Shown piece after piece: positions 44,296-54,301 of a stretch of DNA of 64,000 bases. Position 1 is the stretch's first letter; each line of letters opens with the position of its first letter. This stretch comes from Lactobacillus sp. UCMA15818 (GTDB lineage: Bacteria; Bacillota; Bacilli; Lactobacillales; Lactobacillaceae): NCBI RefSeq assembly GCF_030400225.1, contig NZ_VJYB01000002.1, positions 376,207 to 440,206 of the forward strand, given 5' to 3'. Under the pieces are notes generated by a model. That model was not told the origin of the DNA. It saw nothing but the letters and a program-made list of their open reading frames with translations, and did not search any database. Position numbers and translations under genes: made by a program.

Positions 44296-45264
44296 TTAAA
44301 TTAGGTGTGCGGCAGGCCCAGGTCCAGCCACAAACACCTTTTCTTGACCAAAACTATCCGAAAGAAAGTCTGTAATTACTTGAACATCTTTTTTCAGACA
44401 GATGACTTTTAAATTTGGTCCAGCATCTAGAGTATAATAACAGGATATACCTTGTGAACGCAACTTTTCCACAATTTGCATGGCTTTGATTGTATCGGGT
44501 TCAAAATAACTAAAATGAGGATGAGCGCTCATATTTAGGGCATGCATCTTCATTGCATTCTCTTCAGAAATCTCTCCAAAAGTTTCGAAGTCTCTTTCTA
44601 ATATGGCCTGTTTGATATTATTAAGATCCTCAGCAGTATTTTGAATCCAAGCTGAATAATAAGGTGATGTTTCAACGACACGCTTCATTCCAGCTCTGCT
44701 AGAAATTTTCTTGTAGTCTGTGCTGATTACAAGAGCCACCATTGTAACCTCGAAATCAGTGGGTATTTTGATTGGATACGCAAATGAAGTTTGGTCATCA
44801 TTTCCTTCTTGCCACTCGACCAAGCCGCCATAAATGGATCTGCAAGCTGAACCAGAACCTCGTCTTGCTAAGCGTGAGAGTTCTTTTTTATTTAAGTCCA
44901 AGCCTGCTGCTTTGCTCGCGGCCAGTGCCAGAGCTGCATAAGCCGAGGCTGAGGATGCTAATCCTGCCGTAGAAGGTACATGGTTTTGTGAAACAACTTT
45001 TGCCTTAATACTGATTGCGGCCTTTTGGCGGACAATATCAAGAAATTTGCTAACTTTGATACGATTTTTCTTAGAATTATCAAGCAAAAACAAATCTTCT
45101 TTAAGTCGCTCATCAAATGTAACACTTGTTTCGGTATAGAATCGATCCAGTGTTAATGAGAGACTGCTATTCATTGGCAGAATTAGCTCTTCATTCTTTT
45201 TTCCCCAATACTTAATCAAGGCAATATTAGTGTGTGCACGAGCTGTGTAAGTTGTCGCATTCAT
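44296..45264 (-). CDS. mvaD: Diphosphomevalonate decarboxylase
   Basis: A 322-residue GHMP-fold enzyme that decarboxylates mevalonate 5-diphosphate to IPP with ATP. It begins TARAHTNIALIKYWGK and carries STAGLASSASAYAALALA (ATP loop) and SGSACRSIYGG with the catalytic region; DAGPNLKVICL is near the end. Its ATG overlaps the mvaK1 stop by one base (TAATG), indicating translational coupling. Confidence 0.97.
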   Translation of the reverse strand: MNATTYTARAHTNIALIKYWGKKNEELILPMNSSLSLTLDRFYTETSVTFDERLKEDLFLLDNSKKNRIKVSKFLDIVRQKAAISIKAKVVSQNHVPSTAGLASSASAYAALALAASKAAGLDLNKKELSRLARRGSGSACRSIYGGLVEWQEGNDDQTSFAYPIKIPTDFEVTMVALVISTDYKKISSRAGMKRVVETSPYYSAWIQNTAEDLNNIKQAILERDFETFGEISEENAMKMHALNMSAHPHFSYFEPDTIKAMQIVEKLRSQGISCYYTLDAGPNLKVICLKKDVQVITDFLSDSFGQEKVFVAGPGPAAHLI

Positions 45265-46232
45265 TAATTAACTTCCTCCGTTGCGGTAATTCCTAGGGGC
45301 TGAATCCAGGTTTGTGCAGCGCCTTTGCGTTTTAAAATGACTTCGGCTTTTCGCGCTGCTTCTTTGGATGGCATCAAGCAAATGAAACATCCGCCACGAC
45401 CACCCCCAGTTAATTTGCTGCCAAGTGAACCAAGTTGGTTACTGAGGTTGATTAATCTATCTAGTTTCTCGTTACTAACACCAAGCTTTCTGAGTTGCTC
45501 TTGTGCATGATTAAAAGTATCTCCAAGTCCAGCAATATCATTATTATTGAGCTGCTTTTTTGCAGCATATGTGAGTTTTTCAAGTTTGTTCAACAAAACA
45601 GTTGTTTCAAAAGGCCTCTTTTGCAGCAGACTGCGAACACCGGCAATAGCTTCGCCAGTTCTACCTTTAATGCCGCTATCACAAATTAATAGACAGCCAT
45701 CAAGATGAATCGGAATCTTTTTTAATTCCTTTTTTTTAATCATCCAGACAGGTTGGTTGCTGGCTGATGTAGCGGCATCTAAGCCGCTTGGATTACCATG
45801 CATATCAATTTCAGAAACATTGGCAAGGGCCAACAAGTCTGCATGTGTAAGTTCTAATTCAAGGAAATTATATAATGCTCTGGTAACTGCAATTGCTGTT
45901 GCGGCAGAAGAACCCATACCGCGTTCAGCAGGTAAATCACTTTTTATTGTCATTACAAATGAAAGATCCTGTTTATTGTTTTTTCTTAAAATCAATAATA
46001 TTAGGTGCTTCAATCCTTTCATTGCTTTAGGCATCGATGCCAAGGGCCCATCAAAATACCGGCTTTTTATTGAAGAAGGCAGATTATAGGTCTGCTCTAT
46101 TGTGACAGTTGTTTTAACCTCAGACAATGGTAATGCAATTGCTGGTTTTCCGTAAACAACGGAGTGTTCACCAATTAGAATTATTTTAGCGTGGCTTACG
46201 CCTTCACTAAAATGGGCATGAAACATAGTCAA
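45264..46232 (-). CDS. mvaK1: Mevalonate kinase
   Basis: A 322-residue GHMP kinase, first kinase of the lower mevalonate pathway that supplies isoprenoid and undecaprenyl-phosphate precursors. HAKIILIGEHSVVYGKPAIA lies near the N-terminus, ERGMGSSAATAIAVTRAL is the ATP loop, and KLTGGGRGGCFICL is near the end. TTG 46232 is chosen because GGAAG lies 7 bases upstream; ATG 46226 would be 13 bases away, and a longer reading from 46319 adds a hydrophobic leader unlike the family. First gene of the operon. Confidence 0.94.
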   Translation of the reverse strand: MTMFHAHFSEGVSHAKIILIGEHSVVYGKPAIALPLSEVKTTVTIEQTYNLPSSIKSRYFDGPLASMPKAMKGLKHLILLILRKNNKQDLSFVMTIKSDLPAERGMGSSAATAIAVTRALYNFLELELTHADLLALANVSEIDMHGNPSGLDAATSASNQPVWMIKKKELKKIPIHLDGCLLICDSGIKGRTGEAIAGVRSLLQKRPFETTVLLNKLEKLTYAAKKQLNNNDIAGLGDTFNHAQEQLRKLGVSNEKLDRLINLSNQLGSLGSKLTGGGRGGCFICLMPSKEAARKAEVILKRKGAAQTWIQPLGITATEEVN

Positions 46233-46473
46233 AATGCCGCTTCCTTTCTTGCGATAGATTATCTGTAACGCAGTAAGTACAAAAGTTGTATAAGCAAATA
46301 GATTATACATATTTATCATTAATATAACAAATATCTGTAATTAAAAGCACAATTAAGGAAAATTTTAATTACTATTGAAGTATTTTGCAAGATAAATTTC
46401 TCTAAAGTACGTAAAAAATCTGTTTTTGTGCTAAAATTGCGAATAGATTAAGCTAGAAAGTCGGTGGACTATA

Positions 46474-49275
46474 ATGCGCTCGACAACCACATATGCAGTT
46501 GTTGATATTGAGACAACAGGCACGAGTATGGATGGCAGTAATCGGATGCTGCAATTCAGTTGTGTTTTTATAAATAATCAAAAGATAGTTAACACATTTA
46601 ATACAATGATTAATCCAGGAATACCAATTCCTATTGAAGTTCAAAAACTAACAGGTATTAGTGATAAAAATGTCAGAAAAGCTCCTTTTTTTGAAGACAT
46701 AGTAGGAACAATTTATTCTTTGTTGCAAGATACGGTATTTGTTGCTCATAACATTAATTTTGATTATCGTTTTTTGAATGAAGAATTTTTACGCTGTGGC
46801 TACCCAGAACTGAGTATTCAAGGAATCGATACTGTGCAGCTAAGTCAAATTATTTTACCAACATTACCAAGCTATCGCCTGACATATCTTGGCGAGTATT
46901 TTGCTATCAGACATGAACATCCACATCATGCTGACAGTGATGCGTTTGTTACAGCAAAGCTTTTCTTGTTGCTGTTAAGGGCGGTTAACAATCTACCAGT
47001 TCAGGTTTTGAAAATAATCAATCGTTTTCGTGAAAACCTTCTTTTCCAAACAGGAGATTGTTTTGCTGATGCTCTTAAAAAGCAGCGGTCAAGGACAGAA
47101 CGTCTACCAAATTATCTTGAAGCTGTTGGTGAACTAGTATTGAGAGCGGAAGTGCTGACGATTGAGAAGACAAGGGAGCATGATTATCCACAGACGCGCG
47201 AACAAAAAGAAAAGTTGTTTGGTAAATTCTTAGAGTGGCGTCCAACACAATCAGAAATGATGGATGAAGCATATCATTTATTAATACAGCAAGAAGAAAA
47301 GCAGCTGATGATTGAGGCACCAACTGGGTTAGGTAAGACACTAGGATATTTAATACCTGCATTATATGCTGCTGTCAAGGGACATCCAAGTGTCGTGTCA
47401 ACAGCCACCACGACTTTACAAATGCAGTTATTAGAGCAGACAGTTCCGCTTCTTAGACAAATAATGCCCTTTAATTTTACGGTAGCTGTTTTAAAGGGGA
47501 GCCATAATTACATAGACTTGCAGAAATTTGTTTCGTCTCTTAGCAAACCGCAGAGTAAACCATCACGGCTATTGCAACTTCGAATAGTTGTTTGGTTAAC
47601 AATGACTAAGACTGGTGATTTGAGTGAACTTCATCTGACAAAAATGCAGGATCCGCTTTTCGATGACATCAGGCATAAAGGACCGTTAAGTATTGAGAGC
47701 AGCAGTAGTTATTATACACACGATTTTGTGTTGCAGCAGCAGTTAAGACAAGCGACAGCTGATTTGATAATTACAAATCATTCTTATCTGTTGAATCATG
47801 CTGAGGGGCTCGGGGGCTTTAAAAAAAAATCGTTGATTATTGATGAGGCACAGCATTTTGGAAGCATTGCATTGAAGAGCAATCGAGCAGTTATTGATTT
47901 TGATTTGATTAAAATTATTTCTGATACACTTTTAGTTAAAATTGGCTCGCAAAGATCTTTTTCGTTTAAAGAATTAGAACAGCAATATTTTCTGTCATCG
48001 TCAGAAGCAAAAAAAATTGCAGCACAAATTAGAGTAATTGATAAGAGAGTACCTATACTGCGGGAATTGCTCAAGCAAAGATTCCTGCGAAAAGAAGAAA
48101 AAGAAAATAAGGAAGCAGCTTTCAATGAAGTTGCCGTGAAGACAAGTAAATTTCAAGGTTTTGTAAAGGAACATCTTGTAGATTATCAAAAAATCGCTAA
48201 GGCTAAAGCAGAATTCCAGATACAACTCTTGCGGTTGAAAACAAAATTTATTGAATTTAAAAGTCAAGAAAGATTGGATGGAAATACGCGAACATTTATA
48301 CTGGATTTTATTGACGGTGGTCTTGAGCTTTTGAAGGTATTGGAAAACTGGCATCGATTCGAGCTCGATGAACTTGATCAGATTGCTGAAGAAACTGTCA
48401 TTAGTCTCCAAATTCCAACGAAGCAAATCAATGGTCATTTACGGCTTAGTTTCGGACTTTTTAAGACAAATAATTATCTTTCACCTTTTATTTACTCGAA
48501 GTTTGAACACACACTTTTTGTCGGAGCCGCGCTAGTTTTACCGGAGGGTTCAGATTACATGAAAAATCAACTTGACTTGGCTAAGGAAACGAAGGTATTA
48601 AAACTCAATGGTAGTTTTGACTATCGAAACCAAGCATTAGGACTATTAATTGCTGATGCACCTGATATCGTCGCTGATACTGAAGGTTATGTAGCCTATT
48701 TAGGCAGGGTCATAGAGGATATTCTAAGCAATAATAATAAGCAGACAATGATTTTATTCAATTCGCTTGAGATGATTTCTAAAATCTATGATTATTTACG
48801 GCAAGCTGAGGTTTCTGACGAGAGACTGATTATCGCTCAAGGAATTACAGGTAGTAATGAAAAAATAATTAAGATGTTTGAATTGGGTGACAATGCTGTT
48901 TTACTTGGATCAGGAACTTTTTGGGAAGGCATTGATCTGCCTAAGGATCGGTTGGAGCTTTTGGTTATCACACGGCTGCCATTTCAGCCACCAGATACTT
49001 TGGTCAATCGTGCGAAGTATCGCTTGGCACAAAGCCAAGGGCAAGATTCGTTTAAGACAATTGCGTTGCCAGAAGCAATGTTTCGTTTGAAACAGGGACT
49101 TGGTCGATTGATTAGAACAAAGGAAGACAAGGGGGTCGTAATTGTTTTGGATAGCCGGGTGGTCTCGAGAACATATGGTGCTAAATTACGAGAAGTTTTT
49201 CCACATGAGATGCCAGTAAGAATTATCGAGTCAACCGAAATTCAGAATTATTTGTTTGATTTTTGGGAAAATTAG
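46474..49275 (+). CDS. dinG: DinG-family helicase with N-terminal DnaQ-like exonuclease
   Basis: A 933-residue protein. Residues 1-170 are a DEDDh exonuclease (VVDIETTG with Asp11 and Glu13, HNINFDYRFL near 90, HHADSDAF with the His/Asp near 150-156). The rest is an XPD/DinG-type superfamily 2 helicase with Walker A APTGLGKT near 282, DEAQ box near 456, and GSGTFWEGIDLP motif V/VI regions. No FeS-cluster cysteines lie between Walker A and the DEAQ box, as in the Gram-positive branch. It probably acts in nucleic-acid processing or repair. ATG 46474; the ribosome site is weak. First gene of the dinG-ypmB-aspB-asnS-dnaD-nth order also seen in Bacillus. Confidence 0.94.
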   Translation: MRSTTTYAVVDIETTGTSMDGSNRMLQFSCVFINNQKIVNTFNTMINPGIPIPIEVQKLTGISDKNVRKAPFFEDIVGTIYSLLQDTVFVAHNINFDYRFLNEEFLRCGYPELSIQGIDTVQLSQIILPTLPSYRLTYLGEYFAIRHEHPHHADSDAFVTAKLFLLLLRAVNNLPVQVLKIINRFRENLLFQTGDCFADALKKQRSRTERLPNYLEAVGELVLRAEVLTIEKTREHDYPQTREQKEKLFGKFLEWRPTQSEMMDEAYHLLIQQEEKQLMIEAPTGLGKTLGYLIPALYAAVKGHPSVVSTATTTLQMQLLEQTVPLLRQIMPFNFTVAVLKGSHNYIDLQKFVSSLSKPQSKPSRLLQLRIVVWLTMTKTGDLSELHLTKMQDPLFDDIRHKGPLSIESSSSYYTHDFVLQQQLRQATADLIITNHSYLLNHAEGLGGFKKKSLIIDEAQHFGSIALKSNRAVIDFDLIKIISDTLLVKIGSQRSFSFKELEQQYFLSSSEAKKIAAQIRVIDKRVPILRELLKQRFLRKEEKENKEAAFNEVAVKTSKFQGFVKEHLVDYQKIAKAKAEFQIQLLRLKTKFIEFKSQERLDGNTRTFILDFIDGGLELLKVLENWHRFELDELDQIAEETVISLQIPTKQINGHLRLSFGLFKTNNYLSPFIYSKFEHTLFVGAALVLPEGSDYMKNQLDLAKETKVLKLNGSFDYRNQALGLLIADAPDIVADTEGYVAYLGRVIEDILSNNNKQTMILFNSLEMISKIYDYLRQAEVSDERLIIAQGITGSNEKIIKMFELGDNAVLLGSGTFWEGIDLPKDRLELLVITRLPFQPPDTLVNRAKYRLAQSQGQDSFKTIALPEAMFRLKQGLGRLIRTKEDKGVVIVLDSRVVSRTYGAKLREVFPHEMPVRIIESTEIQNYLFDFWEN

Positions 49276-49365
49276 AGACGTTATCTTCAAAAAGAAGTTT
49301 ATTATTGTTATAATAATAAGGACGTCGGTAACAATATATTTAATTAAATGATATGCGAGGTTCTT

Positions 49366-49860
49366 ATGAAGAGGGCAAAAGATTATCGTAGCGGCACAAA
49401 AAAACTCTTTGCAGTTGCTGTCATAGTGGTTTTACTTTTTGGTGTATTCATCATTTGGTGGCAAGCACAGTCACCGAAGGAAACCGCTGAAAAGAATGCA
49501 GTTAGTTTTGCACGCAAGCATGCTGCTTTGAAAACAGAAACAGATTTTTATTTATTCAACAGAGAAAAGACTTACTTCACTGTAGCGGGTACCAACTCTA
49601 AGAAGCAGAAGATTTATGTTATTATTGCGAAAAAGGGTGGAGCTACAAAAATATTGCAGCAAAAAAAGGGTATTACTGAAGAAGATGCTGTCTCATTGGC
49701 AAAAAAAGAAAAACCTAAGAAAATCTTAAAGACAGCTTTGGGACTTTGGTCTAATGAACCTGTTTGGGAAGTAACATATCTTAATAAGTCGGACAACCTT
49801 TGCTATATTCTGTATGCATACAAAGATGGCAACACGGTAAAGTCTATTCAAAATATTTAG
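49366..49860 (+). CDS. ypmB: YpmB-like membrane-anchored protein (DUF5590/PepSY-like)
   Basis: A 164-residue protein with one N-terminal membrane helix (about residues 14-35) and an extracellular domain of two PepSY-like repeats, AVSFARKHAAL and GITEEDAVSLAKKE, plus GLWSNEPVWEVTYLN. YpmB proteins are conserved between dinG and aspB in Firmicutes, but their function is unknown. ATG 49366 has GAGG 5 bases upstream; upstream starts lack a ribosome site. Context supports the name. Confidence 0.85.
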   Translation: MKRAKDYRSGTKKLFAVAVIVVLLFGVFIIWWQAQSPKETAEKNAVSFARKHAALKTETDFYLFNREKTYFTVAGTNSKKQKIYVIIAKKGGATKILQQKKGITEEDAVSLAKKEKPKKILKTALGLWSNEPVWEVTYLNKSDNLCYILYAYKDGNTVKSIQNI

Positions 49861-49879
49861 TAGATTGAAGGCATAGTTT

Positions 49880-51061
49880 ATGAGAATTTCAAAAAGAGTA
49901 ATGCAAATCCAACCATCAGCAACACTTGAATTATCAGCTAAAGCAAAACAAATGAAATCTGAGGGAATTGATGTTATTAATCTTGGCGTTGGTGAACCTG
50001 ATTTTAATACACCAAAGAATATCAAGGCAGCTGCAATTAGGGCAATTAAGGAAGGCAAATCTGATTTTTATACTTCTGCTACAGGAATCAATGAGCTAAA
50101 AAAAGCAATCTGTATAAGGACTGCGACTGATTTTGGAGTTAATTATGAGCCAAATCAAGTTGCTGTAACAGTGGGCGGCAAGTTTTCTTTATATGTTTTG
50201 GCTCAAACGTTGTTGGACGAAGGTGATGAAGTCTTAATACCTCTACCATATTGGGTGAGCTATGGTGAACAAGTGAAATTAGCAGGTGGGGTACCTGTAT
50301 TTGTTACACCAGAAAACGGTTTAAAGGTAACTGTGGAAGAACTTGAGAATGCAAGAACAGACAGATCACGTATTGTGATTATCAACTCACCTCAGAATCC
50401 ATCAGGGTTGATTTATACACGGGATGAACTTGAAGCAATTGGCAATTGGGCTGTTGCACATGATATTGTGATTATTACTGATGATATGTATGGTAAGTTG
50501 GTATATAATGGGGCGCATTTTGTATCTCTGATTGAGCTTAGTGATGAGATTAGAAAGCAGACGATTTTGGTTAGCGGTTTGTCCAAGGCTTACTCAATGA
50601 CAGGTTGGAGAATTGGTTATACAATTGCTCCGGCTGAAGTAATTAAGAAAATGGGCGCATTGATTGGACATGCGACAAGTAATCTTGCTGCAGTCAGTCA
50701 ATATGCTGCGCTTGAGGCATTAACGGGTCCGCAGGAAGTAGTTGAAGATATGCGGAATGCTTTTGAAGAAAGACTGAATAAAATTTATCCTGAATTAACT
50801 GCATTACCCGGAGTTACTTTGGAAAATAAGCCGCAAGGCGCATTTTACCTGTTTCCTAATGTTAAGGAAACTGTAAAATTGACAGGCTTTGCCTCTACTG
50901 CTGAATTTGTGGCAGCATTGTTATCTGAGGCCCATGTGGCAGTCGTTGTTGGAAGTGCATTTGGTATGTCTGACCATATAAGAATGAGTTATGCTACTGA
51001 TTTAGAGAGTTTAGAAGAGGCTGTTAAGAGAATAAAAGCATTTATTGAAAAACGTATGTAG
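49880..51061 (+). CDS. aspB: Aspartate aminotransferase-like, class I/II
   Basis: A 393-residue fold-type I PLP aminotransferase in the Bacillus AspB branch. [20 protein letters not shown] near the start, [22 protein letters not shown], and the PLP lysine in [16 protein letters not shown] (Lys near 236) are seen. It transfers amino groups between aspartate/glutamate and oxo acids; the exact substrate is inferred from synteny (ypmB-aspB-asnS). ATG 49880, 19 bases after ypmB. It overlaps nothing; asnS starts 13 bases later. Confidence 0.94.
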   Translation: MRISKRVMQIQPSATLELSAKAKQMKSEGIDVINLGVGEPDFNTPKNIKAAAIRAIKEGKSDFYTSATGINELKKAICIRTATDFGVNYEPNQVAVTVGGKFSLYVLAQTLLDEGDEVLIPLPYWVSYGEQVKLAGGVPVFVTPENGLKVTVEELENARTDRSRIVIINSPQNPSGLIYTRDELEAIGNWAVAHDIVIITDDMYGKLVYNGAHFVSLIELSDEIRKQTILVSGLSKAYSMTGWRIGYTIAPAEVIKKMGALIGHATSNLAAVSQYAALEALTGPQEVVEDMRNAFEERLNKIYPELTALPGVTLENKPQGAFYLFPNVKETVKLTGFASTAEFVAALLSEAHVAVVVGSAFGMSDHIRMSYATDLESLEEAVKRIKAFIEKRM

Positions 51062-51074
51062 GAGGATTCTTTTG

Positions 51075-52376
51075 TTGAAGACAATTAGTATTATTGACGC
51101 AAAAAATCACATTGGTGAAGAAGTGAAGATTGGAGTTTGGCTTACAAATAAGCGATCAAGCGGAAAAATTGCTTTTTTGCAATTACGTGATGGAACAGCA
51201 TTTTTCCAAGGAGTGGTAGTTAAAAATAATGTTAGCGAAGAAGTTTTTGCTCTTGCTAAAGAAGTCAAGCAAGAAGAAAGTCTCTACGTGACAGGGACTA
51301 TCCATGAGGATCAGCGTTCACCATTTGGGTATGAAATAGAATTATCAGGAATTGAAAAAGTTGGGGCAAGTGAGAACTATCCAATCTCGCCTAAGGAACA
51401 TGGTGTCGACTTTTTAATGGATCATCGTCATTTATGGTTGCGTTCCAAACGCCAATTTGCAGTAATGAAAATTCGCAACGAGGTAATTAGGGCAACCTAT
51501 GAGTTTTTCAACAAAGAAGGTTTCATCAAGATTGATGCACCAATCTTGACGGGTTCTGCTCCAGAAGGAACAACGGAACTCTTTCACACCAAGTATTTCG
51601 ATAAAGATGCCTATCTTTCTCAGTCGGGACAGCTTTATGAAGAAGCTGGTGCCATGGCTTATGGCAAAGTATTTTCATTTGGTCCGACATTTAGAGCCGA
51701 AAAATCTAAAACAAGGCGGCATTTAATTGAATTCTGGATGATCGAGCCAGAAATGGCTTTTATGCATCAAGAAGAAAGTCTAGAAATTCAGGAACGTTAC
51801 ATTGCATTCTTAGTTCAAAGCATAATCGATAATTGTACCTACGAGCTTGGAATTTTGGAACGTGATGTTGCTGTTTTGAAAAAGTATACTGAACTCCCAT
51901 ACCCAAGAATTTCTTACGATGAAGCGATTGAAATGTTGCAAAAATCGGGTGAATTCTCTGACATAGAATGGGGCGTGGATTTCGGTTCTCCAGAAGAAAC
52001 ATATTTGGCTGAACACTTTAGCAAGCCGGTTTTTGTTGTGAATTATCCTAAAGCAATTAAGCCTTTTTACATGAAGCCACATCCGACACGCGCAGATGTT
52101 GTGATATGTGCTGACTTACTGGCACCTGAGGGCTATGGTGAAATTATCGGCGGTTCTGAAAGAGCGACTGATCCAGCGTTCTTAGAGACACAAATTGAAA
52201 AAGCTGGATTAAATAAAGATGATTACCAATGGTACTTAGACTTACGTCGCTATGGTAGTGTGCCTCATTCTGGTTTTGGTTTGGGACTTGAGCGTGCAAT
52301 TACATGGCTTACTGGTGAGGAACATATTCGTGAGGCAATTCCATTTCCACGTTTATTGAACAGAATCTATCCATAA
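51075..52376 (+). CDS. asnS: Asparagine--tRNA ligase
   Basis: A 433-residue class IIb aminoacyl-tRNA synthetase: an N-terminal OB anticodon domain ([20 protein letters not shown]), motif 2 with [20 protein letters not shown], and motif 3 [15 protein letters not shown]. The length of about 430 is usual. TTG 51075 has GGAGG 9 bases upstream; TTG 51072 is an equal alternative; the longer reading overlaps aspB. Transcribed with aspB; a terminator follows at 52388. Confidence 0.96.
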   Translation: MKTISIIDAKNHIGEEVKIGVWLTNKRSSGKIAFLQLRDGTAFFQGVVVKNNVSEEVFALAKEVKQEESLYVTGTIHEDQRSPFGYEIELSGIEKVGASENYPISPKEHGVDFLMDHRHLWLRSKRQFAVMKIRNEVIRATYEFFNKEGFIKIDAPILTGSAPEGTTELFHTKYFDKDAYLSQSGQLYEEAGAMAYGKVFSFGPTFRAEKSKTRRHLIEFWMIEPEMAFMHQEESLEIQERYIAFLVQSIIDNCTYELGILERDVAVLKKYTELPYPRISYDEAIEMLQKSGEFSDIEWGVDFGSPEETYLAEHFSKPVFVVNYPKAIKPFYMKPHPTRADVVICADLLAPEGYGEIIGGSERATDPAFLETQIEKAGLNKDDYQWYLDLRRYGSVPHSGFGLGLERAITWLTGEEHIREAIPFPRLLNRIYP

Positions 52377-52387
52377 GGAAGTAAGCT

Positions 52388-52428
52388 AAAAGCAGTTAGG
52401 GTAATGTATATTATCTTGACGGCTTTTT
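52388..52428 (+). terminator. asnS terminator
   Basis: AAAAGCAGTTAGGGTAAT pairs, with mismatches, with ATTATCTTGACGGCTTTTT around GTAT, about 12 bases after the asnS stop. Confidence 0.65.
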
Positions 52429-52456
52429 ATTTAAAAATGAAGAGTGGGGAGTATGA

Positions 52457-53179
52457 ATGGATAAAGCATTTGAAGAATATCTTAAAGCAGGACAGACAAC
52501 TATTTCTAATCTTATTCTTTATAATTATCCGCTGCTTGGTTTGAATGAGACCGAAATGATATTGGTATTTCAGATAATGAGTGCAACTCAAGCAGGTAAT
52601 TCTTTCCCAGGAGTAGAGCTCATCTCCAAGCGGATGGGAAAAAGTGAAGCTGAAGTTTATCAAGCAATGCATAGCTTGATCCAAAAGAACATTATGGAAA
52701 TAACTAGTATTCAAGATGAAAGTGGGATTAAGCATGATATCTATCAATTTAAAAAATTGTTCGAAAAACTAATAATGTTGGAACAACAAAAACAAAAGTC
52801 TCTGGTGAACAAAGATTTTAAGTCCACTCAAGAAAAGGTTTTTCAAAGCATTGAAGTTGAGTTTGGTAGGCCGTTATCACCCATTGAGATTGAAACGGTT
52901 AATCTATGGCTGCACAAGGACAATTATTTACCTGAATTGATTCTGTTGGCATTGAGAGAAGCGGTGCTGAATCAGGCATACAGTCTGAAGTATATTGACC
53001 GAATTTTGTTAAGTTGGGAAAGACAAAATATTCGATCTGCACAGGATGTACAACGAGAACAACAAAGAAAAAGGATGAAAACCCAGGATAGCTCGGCGAG
53101 TCAGGGCAGAACGAAAAGTGATCCAGACAGACCAAGTATTCCTTTATATCATTGGTCAAATAATAACAAAAAGGAGTAA
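52457..53179 (+). CDS. dnaD: DNA replication initiation protein DnaD
   Basis: A 240-residue DnaD with an N-terminal winged helix (YNYPLLGLNETEMILVFQIM) and a C-terminal DnaD-like domain (EFGRPLSPIEIETVNLWLHK). It acts in loading the replicative helicase at oriC and at restart sites in low-GC Firmicutes. ATG 52457, with GTGGGGAG upstream. nth follows after 4 bases, so they are co-transcribed; the dnaD-nth pair is conserved. Confidence 0.95.
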   Translation: MDKAFEEYLKAGQTTISNLILYNYPLLGLNETEMILVFQIMSATQAGNSFPGVELISKRMGKSEAEVYQAMHSLIQKNIMEITSIQDESGIKHDIYQFKKLFEKLIMLEQQKQKSLVNKDFKSTQEKVFQSIEVEFGRPLSPIEIETVNLWLHKDNYLPELILLALREAVLNQAYSLKYIDRILLSWERQNIRSAQDVQREQQRKRMKTQDSSASQGRTKSDPDRPSIPLYHWSNNNKKE

Positions 53180-53183
53180 GTTA

Positions 53184-53831
53184 ATGTTATCTAATGAAGA
53201 ATGTTTGCAGGCAATTGAAATAATGGGTGAATCATTTCCTGATGCACATTCTTCGCTGGTTGCGGATACAGATTTTCATTTTTTATTAGCTGTTATCATG
53301 AGTGCGCAAACAACTGATAAAGCCGTGAATATGTTAACGCCTAAGCTTTTTGAAACATATAGGACACCGCATGAATTGGCAGAAGCTGATGTCACTGTTG
53401 TGATGGCAATGATTAGAACAATCGGACTATATCGTAATAAAGCAAAGTACTTGGTTGCATGTGCGCAAAAAATTGTTGCGGATTTCGCTGGAGTTGTGCC
53501 ACAATCGCGCAAGGAATTGATGTCGTTGCCGGGTGTTGGGAGAAAAACTGCGGACGTTGTTCTGGCTGAATGTTTTGGGATACCTGCAATTGCTGTTGAC
53601 ACCCATGTTACCAGAGTATCTAAGCGCCTGAGAATGGTTGCACAAGATGCTGATGTGCTAAAAATTGAGCGGACTTTGATGAAAAAACTCCCGGAATCTG
53701 TTTGGATTGTTGCACATTTTAGGATGATATATTGGGGACGATACCAATGCATGGCTCGTTCACCTAAATGTGAAACTTGCCCATTACTTGAAATGTGTGC
53801 GGAAGGAAAAGAACGTGTGAGAACAAATTAA
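53184..53831 (+). CDS. nth: Endonuclease III
   Basis: A 215-residue bifunctional DNA glycosylase/AP lyase that removes oxidised pyrimidines. The helix-hairpin-helix LPGVGRKTADVVL contains the catalytic Lys121, and Asp139 is in AVDTHVTRVSKRL. The C-terminus has the Fe4S4 cluster C-x6-C-x2-C-x5-C (CMARSPKCETCPLLEMC). Length is normal. ATG 53184 has AAAGGAG 5-8 bases upstream. Last gene of the conserved dinG to nth order. Confidence 0.97.
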   Translation: MLSNEECLQAIEIMGESFPDAHSSLVADTDFHFLLAVIMSAQTTDKAVNMLTPKLFETYRTPHELAEADVTVVMAMIRTIGLYRNKAKYLVACAQKIVADFAGVVPQSRKELMSLPGVGRKTADVVLAECFGIPAIAVDTHVTRVSKRLRMVAQDADVLKIERTLMKKLPESVWIVAHFRMIYWGRYQCMARSPKCETCPLLEMCAEGKERVRTN

Positions 53832-53852
53832 AGGTCGTAACTATTAATTACA

Positions 53853-54263
53853 TCAAAATAGCTTAGTAAGTATTTCTAATAACGCTGTCCTCTCGTTAGG
53901 AGTTAAAGGAGCAAAGAACTTCTGAAATATAGCAGTATCGCGCTCAGATAATTTTAAAAGAAGATCATGCCCTTTGTTAGTTATTGCTATTTGATAAGCT
54001 CTGCGATCTGATGTTTGTTTACGTGTGATGAGTCCTTGTTGTTCAATACTTTTTAAAGTACGACTAGTTGCAGCTGGATTAACGTTGAGTTTGGCTGCTA
54101 ATTCTTTAGATGTACTATTGTTGTAACGATTAATATTTACCAATAATTGATATTGTGAAGCATAAATTCCGTATTCTTTGAGATGATCATTTAATAAATT
54201 AGTAATTTTTCGCGAAACTTGGTTGAGTGAGTGCGCAAGATCTTTTTCATTAATTTGAACCAA
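53853..54263 (-). CDS. MarR-family transcriptional regulator
   Basis: A 136-residue winged-helix regulator: NRYNNSTSKELAAKLNVNPAATSRTLKSIE is the recognition helix and ITRKQTSDRRAYQIAITNKG the beta wing. MarR proteins bind palindromes near their own operon and respond to small ligands. It lies 38 bases after the AEC transporter on the same strand, so the two probably form an operon and it may repress it (inference). ATG 54263. Confidence 0.92.
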   Translation of the reverse strand: MVQINEKDLAHSLNQVSRKITNLLNDHLKEYGIYASQYQLLVNINRYNNSTSKELAAKLNVNPAATSRTLKSIEQQGLITRKQTSDRRAYQIAITNKGHDLLLKLSERDTAIFQKFFAPLTPNERTALLEILTKLF

Positions 54264-54301
54264 AGTAGGTATCCTCCTTCCCGTTTGATGTGTTTGTCAA
54301 G

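Noticed and set aside
52427-52747. 106-codon minus-strand open frame
   Set aside because: It overlaps dnaD on the opposite strand and its translation looks random.
53276-53752. 158-codon open frame on the minus strand
   Set aside because: It lies fully antisense to nth, whose motifs are complete; it is a shadow of that coding frame.
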